DNA of 64,000 nucleotides from Mytilus edulis (lineage: Eukaryota; Mollusca; Bivalvia; Mytilida; Mytilidae): the NCBI RefSeq assembly GCF_963676685.1, contig NC_092346.1, positions 71,129,821 through 71,193,820 on the forward strand, read 5' to 3'. This document shows positions 1-13,300 of the stretch, piece after piece (positions within the stretch are counted from its first letter, which is position 1; each line of letters begins with the position of its first letter). The notes beneath the pieces are model-generated. The model did no database searches. It saw nothing but the letters and a program-made list of their open reading frames with translations, and was not told the DNA's origin. The translations under genes and the position numbers were made by a program.

Positions 1-915
1 ATTCAGGGTTTTGATTAGACTGCAATATACCTGATCAAAATACACATTTCCTATTTTTAGCAAGCTCATTGACTGTATAATGCAATCAAAATTCAAAACA
101 CAAGTTCTTATTTTTGCAAAATATATTCCAATGCAATTTTCCAGATCATAAAAATATTGCAATAATTTCTGAATTCACAATATTCAATGCATTACAAATG
201 TCTTAACTATTCAGGGTTTTGATTAGACTGCAATATACCTGATCAAAATACATATTTCCTATTTTTAGCAAGCTCATTGACTGTATAATGCAATCAAAAT
301 TCAAAACACAAGTTCTTATTTTTGCAAAATATATTCCAATGCAATTTTCCAGATCATAAAAATATTGCAATAATTTCTGAATTCACAATATTCAATGCAT
401 TACAAATGTCTTAACTATTCAGGGTTTTGATTAGACTGCAATATACCTGATCAAAATACACATTTCCTATTTTTAGCAAGCTCATTGACTGTATAATGCA
501 ATCAAAATTCAAAACACAAGTTCTTATTTTTGCAAAATATATTCCAATGCAATTTTCCAGATCATAAAAATATTGCAATAATTTCTGAATTCACAATATT
601 CAATGCATTACAAATGTCTTAACTATTCAGGGTTTTGATTAGACTGCAATATACCTGATCAAAATACACATTTCTTATTTTTAGCAAGTTCATTGACTGT
701 ATAATGCAATCAAAATTTAAAACACAAGTTCTTATTTTTGCAAAATATATTCCAATGCAATTTTCCAGATCATAAAAATATTGCAATAATTTCTGAGTTC
801 ACAGTATTCAATGCATTACAAATGTCTTAACTATTCAGGGTTTTTATTAGACTGCAATATACCTGATCCAAATACACATTTCCTTGTTTTAGCAAGTTCA
901 TTAACTGTATCAATG
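1..915. repeat. 208-bp tandem array, four copies plus a partial fifth
   Basis: Units begin at 1, 209, 417, 625 and 833, an exact 208-bp spacing. Units 1-3 are nearly identical; unit 4 and the partial fifth are more diverged. The partial fifth unit is the 3' end of the fibronectin exon of the minus-strand gene together with its splice donor, so the array is a tandem copy of an exon end plus following intron. On the minus strand each full unit keeps an acceptor-like TTATACAG, a stretch reading VNELAKNRKCVF, an in-frame TGA, and the donor CAG|GTATATT. Confidence 0.93.
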
Positions 916-1372
916 TTTTTAGTTAGTGGCAGCTTGTAAACAACTGGATGACCATCTTCTATCTTGGTAGCCTTTGGAATGAGAGATCTTGCCAAGGATG
1001 ATACTGTTGACAATTTGATAGGAAGACAAAATGGCCCCTCTTCGCCGTCTTCATTCACAGCACGAACTTTGAATTCATACTTGGCCTCAGCTTTCAAGTC
1101 CTTTACTTTAACAGTTCTTTCTGCTCCCTCTGACAAAACAGATACCCACTTCCCTTTCCCCTTCTTACATTCCTTATATTTTATTTCATAATGGTCTACA
1201 GATTTGACGCCTCGTTTTGGGCGATTCCATTTTAATGTAATACTATTTGATGAAGTAGCTACAGATGTTGGTACACTTGGATCAGATGGAACATCATCAT
1301 TGTCAGACTCTTCATCTGCTGCCTTTTCTGGGGCTTTTGTTTCCTTTGGACTTTTGGACTGCAACCCACTGC
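863..1372 (-). CDS. Fibronectin type III exon of the SEA/FN3 gene
   Basis: Its acceptor is GATATAG|GC and its donor TCAG|GTATATT, phase 1 on both sides, 510 nt. It encodes an acidic/Lys lead, then an FN3 domain recognised by the spaced core residues in LKWNRP, HYEIKYKE and the C-terminal half YEFKVRAVNEDGEEGP. After the FN3 comes a Val/Tyr-Lys-Leu-Pro-Leu segment and RKCVFGSG at the splice site. The open frame runs on to 831 past the donor, but that extension falls inside the 208-bp repeat, so I end the exon at the donor. Confidence 0.85.
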
Positions 1373-4300
1373 CTATATCAAATATAAAATGTTTTAATTT
1401 AAACGTTTCATCAAGAAGGTATTTTGTTTGTTGTTAGTTGTGAGAACCTTTTTCTTATTTTTCTTAAGGTTTCTGATATTGTACTCTGTACTTTAAATAA
1501 CTTCACTTTTTGTTGACTTATTATTTTCCCCCCTTTTTATCCAAAGTCAAATTTAAATTATGTCAGTCAAATGTGAAGTTTCTAGTTATCAATAATCCTT
1601 TTACTCTACTAGTAAACCAATTCTTTTTTAATTTCCAATAGGTAAATTAGCTTTCAGGTCTATTTGAGACCTTTTGAACAGGGTTCTTTTTATCCATTAC
1701 ATCGATCTTTCAATTTAAAATAGCAAGAAAACTACTTCAAATCTAAATTGCAACCTTATTATGATAATATTAAATGGCTGTTTGTTCAAACTGTCATAAC
1801 AGCCAAACATCTGGCCTCACGGTCATAAAACTTTCGAGCATGGTTTCATGTTTCGAGCACGTTTTTTGTGCTCCGAGCACTGAGCAAAGTTTTATGCTCT
1901 CACTGCCAAAAAATTACAAAAATACACAATTTTTTTTTTTACTTTTTCAAAGGGGAGAGAAACCCTATTTTGAAATGACCTTTTTTATATTGATAATTAA
2001 ACTTTTAAAGATATTAAGAAGGATCCTCACAAGTTGTGTAACGTTTGTGCTCATTCTCTTTTAGATTTTCAGCAAAACCCTTTAATTTCCAGCACCACTC
2101 CTATTTTTCTCAGCTGAAACCTTACATGTGATAATATGAAATAATTTTGGAGAATTTTTAATCAGTATAAAGTGGAGATACTATACATTTCTATAATAAA
2201 CTTTTGAACTTTTTTTTGGTTATAAAATAAAAATATAATTGAATTTTTGAAAACCATATATACATATCCAACATTGAAAATATATCTGTGGTAATCCCTG
2301 TGTTATCTTACCTGATGGTTGGTCTTCTCTAGAAGATTCCTGTTTGGTCTGGTCTTTTTTACTCTCTGGTTTATCTTTCTTTTCTAAAATGATAATTAAT
2401 TATGTGTAAATATTGATATTATATATATGTATAGAACCACTAATTCGGGCCTGGTCTGAAAGAACATACAAGAAAGGAGTACATATTTAAAAAACAAAAT
2501 AGTTCCTACGCATAGCTGTAACTTCTTAAATTTGTAAAATATTTTGGTAATTTTGGTATCAAATGAAGGGTGAATTACTGTGGATCATTGTAGAGCCTTT
2601 GTTGAATGATTATATTAAATAATAAAAAAGTTGTGTATGAAATTGAAACAGGAAGGCGTTTATTGCCTGATTTTCAGATCTGAAGTACCTGTTTTAGTAC
2701 TTCCAAACTGCTGGGAACCAGTGCGGTCTTATATGCAATTAAAGGTATGATGATTTTTCTAGCATGGGTAACCAAAAGGTATTGTTTTGACATAGCATGA
2801 GTGTCATTTCATTTAAACTTAAAACGAAAGAGCTATAAAAGCTTGAAAATAAGGAATTTAACATAGAAAGCAATGGGACCATTGATTAGTGGTTGTATTC
2901 CTATATGGTAACATTTTAAATATAAACAAAATGTTTTTCAGTAGGGTCAGAACTCATTTGTAGACAGATATGATTATGATTTGTCTATTTTTGTTACAAA
3001 AGAAACCTGGGATTCTAGCTAGTTACAACTAAAAAGAGGAACAAGAATGAAAAAAATATCAACAGACACCCACATTCCTTATCTATTGCCTCTGCTGGTG
3101 GACTATTAGTCCCCAAGGGTATCACCAGCCCAGTAGCCAGTACTTCGGTAATGGCATGAAAATACGGATTTTTTGTGTTATTCAAATTTGCTGTTACAAA
3201 ATATTAGAAATTATTATAAATTAAGGAATGTATCTCCCTCATGCAAAGCTCTGATTCCTCTCACGGATTTGGCTATACTCTTTGGACTTTTTGAATTATA
3301 GCTCTTCATCTTTTATATAAGCTTTGGATTTCAAATATTTTGGCCACAAGGTCACTGAAGAGACATGTATTGTCGAAATGCGCATCTGGTGCAAGAAAAT
3401 TGGTACCGTTAATTTTATTACTACCACTGGGTCGATGCCTCTGCTGGTGGACTATTAGTCCCCGAGGGTATCACCAGCCCAGTAGCCAGTACTTCGGTAC
3501 TGGCATGAAAATACGGATTTTTTGTGTTATTCAAATTTGCTGTTACAAAATATTAGAAATTATTTTCTAATGATTATTATCTAATTATTATTAAAAGAGA
3601 TTTCTTTTTGATTTAGGAGATCATATAACATCCTTGGTTCGATCAATAATAAAACAAAACAAAAAAGAAGGAATTCATTGAAAAAGTTTTGAATTGTCAA
3701 AATCCTCGCTTAATTGGTCATTCTAGGTTAAAGTGTTCATTGACATCTTTGATTACAATAATGGGCAGAGACAACTAATTATTTGTTTGTTTTACAATTT
3801 ATAAATTCTTGTCTGAATTCTATAAGGCATTCAAAACTTTATGATTGAAAGCTAATTTCCCTAATCACGATATAATAAACAGTGATATAAGTATAAGATG
3901 TGAAAATAAATGTTCCTGTCATAAACAATATTACCTACGGCAATATCCCGGTACTTAATCCTATTGATTTTTAATCACAGGTAAACCAAACTATGACACG
4001 GTAATTAACAACTTGCAGTTATTTTCCATGAACAGTTTTAATCAATTTTAAAAAGTAAATTATCACTGATATTCGATATATTTATTATAGATTTAATCAA
4101 AATACTTGTATTTTCTTTCAATAAAAATCATGTGTTATGTTCCAATGTTTATCGCTAGTCAACACTATACTAGAACTGCAAAACATAACCGGAAATAAAC
4201 ATGAAACTTCATACACATTTCTCGGGATTATTCTTCGTTGAATTCTTAAATTCGTGGTTCGCTGTTACCCACGAAACCCACGAAAATTGGTATACCACGA

Positions 4301-7300
4301 ATAAAAATGAATCCACAGTATGTCTTTCTCACTGAGAAAAACTTTCTAAAAACATTCATGCCAGTGTACATGAGCAAGTTATTCTTTCAATAAAATTAAA
4401 GGATGTATTGTTTAACACAAAGTTCCATGTCCCATACATATAATTGAACTGAATCATTTGCAACATGAAAATAAAAAATATATCAAATTTGAACTTGACC
4501 TGAGAGACGATCTTCTTAACATTAAGGAGCAGAACTCTAAATAAAAACACATTTGAAATATGTCAAATTAGCCTCATCTTGCACATTATAACAGGGAATA
4601 TATAGTAAACTATACCTGGTGTTCTTTTATTTTTCTTAACTACAGGTGTTTTCTTCATAGCTTCAGCCTTACTAACTTTGGAGTCTGTAAAATATAATAA
4701 CAATCTGTTGTCTTGTCTGACAAAATGCCTGTCATCCTTTCTTAAGGGTCAGTGTATTCATTTAACAAGTTTTACAGTCACCATCCTTTTGACATTAATC
4801 TTGACCTTGACACTTGCTCCTGGATGTGACTTTGGAATAGTATAAAGGACAATAAATGTAAAAGAGGAGAATGTCTATACACATATGGTCATCTATGACC
4901 ATTCCTTCTAGTTTTATTTCAAAGCCTTGCTAAACTCTCTTAATTTTCTCTCTAATATTTTGTCTTTTTTCAGCTAGATCATAGAAGTAAAATTTCAGAA
5001 TGACCACTGGACAAATGGAGAACATTAGCAACAGCTTCATACCATTTTAATGCAAATAGTTGTTTAGCTGTGTGAAAAAGAAAAAGTGTGAACATGTAAC
5101 AGGAGAGCATGATTTTCATATAAAATGTAAAATCGTAGGATTTGAATAACTGTAGAAGCACAGAAAACCTTGTATTGTCTTTTGACTCAGTTATTCTATT
5201 AGTTATTTTATAACGGTGGATGGAAAAGTCATGTAAACTATTACAAATTTGAAAAGGGAAATAAATATATACAAATGAACACTATCTTTTCATCCAACCA
5301 AAACATACTGTGAATTCATTTATTAGCTCACCTGGCCCGAAGGGCCAAGTGAGCTTTTCTCACCACTTGGCGTCCGTCGTCCGTCGTCGTCCGTCGTCGT
5401 CGTCGTTAACATTTTACATTTTGAACTTCTTCTAGAGAACCACTGAATGGAATGAAACCAAACATGGCATGAATGTTCCTTATGAGGTGCTAACCAAGTG
5501 TTGTTACTTTGTTGCCGATCCATCATCCAAGATGGCCGCCAGCCGGGGACTTAGTTTAACATAGGACCCTATGGGAAATGCATACAAATGACTTCTTTTA
5601 GAGAACCACTGAATGGAATGAAACCAAACATAGCATGAATGTTCCTTATGGGGTGCTGACCAAGTGTTGTTACTTTGTAGCCGATCCATCATCCAAGATG
5701 GCCACCAGCGGGGGACTTAGTTTAACATAGGACCCTATGGGAAATGCATACAAATGACTTCTTCTAGAGAACCACTAAATGGAATGAAACCAAACATAGC
5801 ATGAATGTTCCTTATGGAGTGCTGACCAAGTGTTGTTACTTTGTAGCCGATCCATCATCCAAGATGGCCGCCAGCCGGGGACTTAGTTTAACATAGGACC
5901 CTATGGGAAATGCATACAAATGACTTCTTTTAGAGAACCACTCAATGGAATGAAACCAAACATGGCATGAATGTTCCGTATGAGGTGCTGACCAAGTGTT
6001 GTTACTTTGTTGCTGATCCATCATCCAAGATGGCTGCCAGCCGGGGACTTAGTTTAACATAGGACCCTATGGGAAATGCATACAAATGACTTCTTTTAGA
6101 GAACCACGGAATGGAATAAAACCAAACATAGCATGAATGTTCCTTATAGGGTGCTGACCAAGTGTTGTTACTTTGTAGCCGATCCATCATCCAAGATGGC
6201 CACCAGCATGGGACTTAGTTTAACATAGGACCCTATGGGAAATGCATACAAATGACTTCTTTTAGAGAACCACTGAATGGAATGAAATCAAACATGGCAT
6301 GAATGTTCCTAATTTGGTGCTGACCAAGTGTTGTTACTTTGTAGCCGATCCATTATCCAAGATGGCCGCCAGCCGGGGACTTAGTTTAACAGAGGACCCT
6401 ATGGGAAATGCATACAAATGACTTCTTCTAGAGAACCACTGAATGGAATAAAACCAAACATTGCATGAATGTTCCTTATGAGTGCTGACCAAGTGTTGTT
6501 ACTTTGTAGCCGATCCATCATCCAAGATGGCCGCCAGCAGGGGACTTAGTTTAACATAGGACCCTATGGGAAATGCATACAAATGACTTCTTTTAGAGAA
6601 CCACTGAATGGAATAAAACCAAACATGGCATGAATGTTCCTTATGAGGTGCTGACCAAGTGTTGTTACTTTGTAGCCGATCCGTCATCCAAGATGGTCGC
6701 CAGTGGGGGACTTTTGAATGAAATTAAAGATGTTCCTTTCCTTATAAATGAGGTTGTGTTGTCACTTTTAGCCAAATTTTATATTTTTTTAAATGATTTC
6801 AAAAACCCAAGTAGAATCAGGTGAGCGATACAGGCTCTTGAGAGCCTCTAGTTTTTGTGGGTATCCATTTTCGTTGATTGAGGAAAACTTGCATTTTCCT
6901 TGGTTTTTATTTGGTGGTTTTGCCAATCTCTACATACAAAGCCTATAGAAAATCTGTATTTCATTGAATATTAAAATTCGTGATTCACCTGTACCCACGA
7001 AACCCCCAAAAAATGTATTTTCTCTTTTGTATATCATGTATACCTGTCTCCTCACTGACAACATCTGGTATCTTTGCCTTGCCAATAATTATCTCCTCTC
7101 CTTCTGCAGGTGCACCACTGTCATCCATACGTTCTGTTACAGAAATTTCTCTTCCATTAACTTTATTTTCTAATCCAGCTGATGCTTCACCTTGTTTACT
7201 ATTGGTTTCTGTCTTCTGTTCTTCAGTTATATCATTACTGTCCTCTGTTCTCATTTCATCAACATCAATTGATACAATCTGTTCTGCATCAACAAACTTA

Positions 7301-10300
7301 TCCTCAATTACTTCTTCATCTATTTCAACTTCTGTATTAATCAAATGTTTGCTAATTAGGATCATATATCTGAGACTTTTTAACAAACTTCATTGTTGAC
7401 AAATTATACTTTAAGCAGCTAATTATACCAAAGCTAAATAGTAGCATATAAAAAGTTTTAGTCAAAAGTTAGTTTGACAAACAATTTAAAATGTTGTGTA
7501 TATTTATGCATCATAAATAGCCAATATTAACAAATTACTATTAAATGATAACAAAATACAGTGAAATAAATATAAAAAATCTACCCAGGTTTACAAAAAA
7601 CAAGGTTTTTTATTTCTATATAAGAGTACCTGTTTGGCCATTATGTGGCATATTTTCTTCTTCCTCTACTTCTATAGATTTCTCTTCCTTCTGGTTTACT
7701 ACAACAATAATTCATTTAAAAATATCAAATCTGACAGACTTAAGCAATTATTTTTAAGATATACTTTAAATACAAAATTTTACATGTAAAACATCAACGT
7801 TTGATCACAGATAGAAAAGCGGTATAATTGAGAGAAATGGCTTACATAATTAGCAAAAGACAAAACGGGTCTAAGATTTCATCATAATTAATCAAGCAAA
7901 GATGTCTAGAAATCAACAAATGTCCTAAATAATACACAAGTTTTAAATACCATATATCATATTTGCAACTTGAATGTAGGATTTCAAATATATTTAAGGT
8001 AGATAATTTCAAATATATATTCATGTCTAATTTAAAATATGCATTTTGGACGAATCACTTTTCTTGGTAATCACTGGATTAAATCATCAATTGATTATAT
8101 AGGTTGGTATTGTAGAAAAGATCTCTTGCAAGAGATAGCTGTTCAAATGGTTTGAGAAAATTTTCCTATTTCAAAGATTATCTGTGTCTTAGCTTAGGGT
8201 CATCCATAATTGTCAACCATTTTCCAAAGTGTACAAACATAAACTTTTTTAGACCCCCCACCCTCCCTCAAAAAGTGTACATCAACCATTTTCAGATTTC
8301 AACAGAGGAATCAATCATTCTTAATAAAAAGAAGATCCTGTTTATTATATTTTAGTTTAATATAGAAATTAAACTAAAACATATCTGACTGTTTTATTTG
8401 ATGACATCTATCTGTGATGTTTGTGGTAACTCCAATGAAAAAGGGCACCTAGAGCATTCAAAAGATTAACAAAAGGGCACATAAATTATGCTAAGAATCA
8501 AAGAAAGGGATATGCATGGTTATATTGCATTGATAAAGTATGGACTGACACTTGTTGATGGAATCAGAGCTCAAGACAGCAATCAATAAAAGTTTTATGT
8601 TTTAAAACATTTTAAGTTTTTAAATTTCTCGGCTGTATTTCTATTTAAAAGGTCCCTGTAAATTTGCCATTCATGCCACTATTATCGTTTATATATATAT
8701 AATGTAACAGACATGTACATGTATTGGATATTTTAAGTTAAGGTTAAACTTCATATAGAGGTGCTCCTAATTAAAGGAGGCTTATACTAAGAAAAATAAG
8801 TTTACTTCCGGTTTACTGGTTTACTATTTTGGAATGCATTACAAGGAAATTAATCAAAGAACCAGTTTAAAATCTTTTCACAAAATGGCGTCTTGTCAAA
8901 ATCAAAACATTCAAAGAATTTAGTGTTTCCATCGATTTTGTTTATTAAACAGAGTGAAACGATAACGATCTATAATAAAGCAGGTGAAATTGACAATCGG
9001 GGGTACTGAGAAATGCTTGCAAACTTTTTGTTTAAATAATTTTACTAGTTCACATTTTTGAAAGATTTAGTTTTCATATGATTTGATCTTTTAATCGTTC
9101 AATCCAGATTGAGGAGAATTATGATATTGAAGTAAATATCATCAAGTGAAAATAATAAAGAAGAAATAAGAAGAGAAACACACCCTAGCCAATTCTCGAT
9201 TTTATACATCGACCTTTCCTATGGAAATGAAATAAAAAGCGTACAGTAAAAATGTTGATTTTTTTCACCCCCTCCCCCCAAGTGTACGTTTTGTACACTT
9301 TAGAAAATGGTTGACAATTATGGATGACCCCTTAGTAATATCAACTAGAGGCTCCAAAGAGCCTGTGTCGCTCACCTTGGTCTATGTGAATATTAAACAA
9401 AGGACACACTGTCAGATGGATTCAAGACAAAATTGTGGTTTGGTGATGGTGATGTGTTTGTAGATCTTACTTTACTGAACATTCTTTCTGCTTACAATTA
9501 TCTCTATCTATAATGAACTTGGCCCAGTAGTTACAGTGGAAAATGTTAGTAAAATTTTACAAATTTTGGGAAAATTGTTAAAAAATGACTATATAAAGGG
9601 CAATAACTCCTTAGGGGGTCAATTGACCATTTTGGTCATGTTGACTTCTTTTCAGGTCTTACTTTGCTGTACAGTATTGCTGTTTACAGTTTATCTCTAT
9701 CTATAATAATATTCAAGATAACAACCAAAAACAGCAAAATGTCCTTAAAACTACCAATTCAGAAACAGCAACCCAACAAAGGGTTGTCCCATTGGTCTGT
9801 AAATTAGGGCAGATAGATCTTCACCTGATTAACAATTCTACCCCATGTCAGATTTTCTCTAAATGCTTTGGTTTTTGAGTTATAAGCCAAAAACTGCATT
9901 TTACCCCTATGTTCTATTTTTAGCCATGGCGGCCATCTTGGTTGGTTGGCCGGGTCACCGGACACATTTTTTAAACTAGATACCCCAATGATGATTGTGG
10001 CCAAGTTTGGTTTTATTTGGCCCAGTAGTTTCAGAGGAGAAGATTTTTGTAAAAGTTAACGACGACGGACGCAGGACAACGACGGACACCGGACGACGAC
10101 GACGGACGCAAAGTGATGGGAAAAGCTCACTTGGCCCTTCAGGCCAGGTGAGCTAAAAATGAACATAATCATCACTTCATATTTAAATATTTACTGCTTA
10201 TCCAAATTCACTAGCTAGCTATTTCAATGAGTTAACAGCTTATTTCCCCAACTTTTTACATGGATTCATTTCAATAACTATTTACATGACTCATTTCAAT

Positions 10301-13300
10301 AACTATTTACATGGACTCATTTCAATAACTATTTACATGACTCATTTCAATAACTATTTACATGACTCATTTCAATAACTATTTACATTACTCATTTCAA
10401 TAACTATTTACATGGACTCATTTCCTTAACTTTTTATAAGGACCCATTTCCCTAACTTTTTACATGGACCAATTTCCCTAACTTTTTACATGGAGCCATT
10501 TCCCTAACTTTTTACAAGGGCTCTTTTCCCTAACTTTTTACATGGGACTCTTTTCCCTAACTTTTTACATGGACTCATTTCCCTAAATTTTTACATTAAC
10601 TCATTTCATAAACTTAAAACTTATAAACATAAAATTTCTCCCACTATTGACAGAATCTGCTCCATCCTCCATTTGTATTGTGCCTCCTGTTTCTCCTAGT
10701 GAGGACTGGAGTATGATAAAATCTTCTATGTTATCACACAGCTCATTCAGATTACTAAATAGTTTTGTATATGTATGGTGGAATGTCATCTCTGAATGAA
10801 CCATTATATTCCCTGGACTAAAAAAAAAAGAAAAATCAGTAATCATAATTTATATGTTAATAATATATGTAATAAATTATTAAAGTGCCCATCTAAATTT
10901 TTTGCCTGCCTTTTAATAGAATTTTGTGTTGAAGTCAAGGTAAGGTTTTTACTACAGGTATCAAATAAACTTAACATTATAAATGATTCCTAAAAATGAG
11001 GTCCAGGTCCAATGAAAGTTGCTGGAAGGATATGTATGCACCTTAAAATCATCCAATGCTCTAAATCAATTTACTGATTGTTTAAAGTATCTGAGCTACA
11101 AATTAACCATATAACTGAATGTTACCCAAGCAATGAAATGAGGTCAATGTCAGGCATGAGGTGAACAAATATATACCCCTTGTTTTACCCTCTCTTTCTT
11201 GTAGAAATAGTTTAAACTTTGAGACATTTACCTTTTTCTTGTAGATCTTGTATTGTTCTGTATATTGCTACAAATAAATTAAAAGAAAATATAAAAGGTA
11301 AACGACCAATAAATTAAAATTTTGTGTAAGTTGAAATTACCACCAACTTAGACTACTATATATAACTTTATTTCCTCTATCATAGAGATTTGGTGTACAT
11401 GAGCAATATTCCTGCGCATATTGCAATTTAGGAAATATAAATGACTTGCAATTACAGATTTTCGGCGATGAAATATTTCATACAATTGTTTTTTGACATC
11501 TTAGCCAAAAGCACATGGGATAATAAACTACTTAGGGATTTCTATTAAGCACTATTTCCTATGTGCAACTTCAAATATTATAAGTCATTCGACGATCATT
11601 TAAGGTTATTCTTGTCATATTTTTTGTATTCCAGAATTAAAAGTATGAAAGAAGTGTCCAATTAGTTATAAATAACATATAAGCCTGCTAGATTTTAACA
11701 ATGGCACTTTTTTAAGCATTCGTTGGGAAGAACACAACTCTAGGGTGCTAGCATAAAGCAGCTTATCTGCCTAAAAATGTACCTGTATTTTATAACAACT
11801 ACATCATTCATATAAACTTTAGAAACATTACTGTTCTGCAGCAGTCCATTAATCTGAAACAATACAAGAATGTCTTGTGAGAAATTTAAAACCATTAACC
11901 ATAAGGACATTTGCATTTAGGCTTTTACTTATTATTACTGTGACATTTCTTTACAGAAATTGTGATTTCACTAAATGGAAAACATTATTATATATGTATT
12001 TCATAAAATTTATGAAATATTATTTAACATCAATGGCCCTTATCACTGAAAAAATATATTGCAAGTTATACATCATGCAGAATAACTTGTGATATGTTCT
12101 AGTACATATTGTAATATAGTATTTTTTAACAGAGCTTCAGTATCTAGTTAATTGCAACCCATGAAGTTTTCTTCACAAGCTGCAAGTTTTGGTTCAATAT
12201 GAAAATACACTTCTTTTTCAACACCAAATAAACCTAAATGTAACTGGTGCAATTTCATCTAAGGTGGATTAATTGTGTATTTGTGATACCTTGAATTTCA
12301 TATTTACTTAAATTGTCAAGTCTTTAAACTACAGATACAAATTCACTTAAATTGTCAAGTCCTTAAATTAAAGATACAAACTAACTTAAATTGTCACATC
12401 TTTATACTACAGATACTTAAAGTGCATATTGAAAAGGATTTTTAATTGACTGTTACAGATGTATTTGGTTTGTTCATTTCGTAAGAAACAGAGTTTGTTT
12501 CAATATTTAAAATAATAAGGATGAAGTACAGAACAAAAGCCAGAAAAACAATGTTGATATTTGTATTTACTGACAGCATAAGTAATATAAAGATAATACC
12601 TCTGTGATATTTGTATTTACTGACAGCATAAGTAATAAGATAATACCTCTGTGACAAAATTTACTGACAGCATAAGTAATAAGATAATACCTCTGTGACA
12701 AAGTTTGTTGACAAGGTTTTGTACTCCTCTGTAGAAGGATCTAGAAGATCATCTGTCCATTTATTCTTCAGTTTGATTTTACCTTCTAGTGTAACAGTAC
12801 CTACAATGAAATCAAATATACAGTTACAATATAAAAAAATGCATTAAGGATGTTCACTACTCTTTTTAAAAATAACAAGCTTTTTAAAAGACCGTTATAA
12901 ATTGAAAGTATATAAATAAAGAAACTAAAAAAGCAGAAAAAAATGGAGGGGGATTGTGCTTGTTTTCGAGATATAAGCCGTTGAAAATTTGGCGGGAAAT
13001 AATTCTCTATAGATTTTTCTTTCACTTAACATTGGCACCTATTTTGTTTAAAAAACTATGAAAAAACAACAAAGATTTCCTAAGATTTTGAAATATGGCT
13101 TTTTAAATAATATGTAATAAAAATATGAAAAGAAAAGTAGGGGTTAGTGTGCAAAATTTTTTAATGTTTATTTGTTAATACATGGATAACACCAGAGGAT
13201 TACGAAAATCTGGCAAAAATTCAAAAAGTAGAGGAGCGAACATTCTTAATTCATAAATCACTTGTAAGATCTAAATACAAATTCTGTTGTAGGCAGAAAT

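Noticed and set aside
1-915. CRISPR-like regular repeats
   Set aside because: The units are contiguous 208-bp copies without variable spacers, and the DNA is eukaryotic.
831-1364. A 177-codon open frame as a complete small protein
   Set aside because: Its first Met lies inside an exon whose acceptor is at 1372, and its end runs past the donor at 863 into the 208-bp repeat.
5323-6687. Several 60-odd codon open frames with a shared start
   Set aside because: They are the same frame repeated in each 166-bp core unit of a Helitron-like element.
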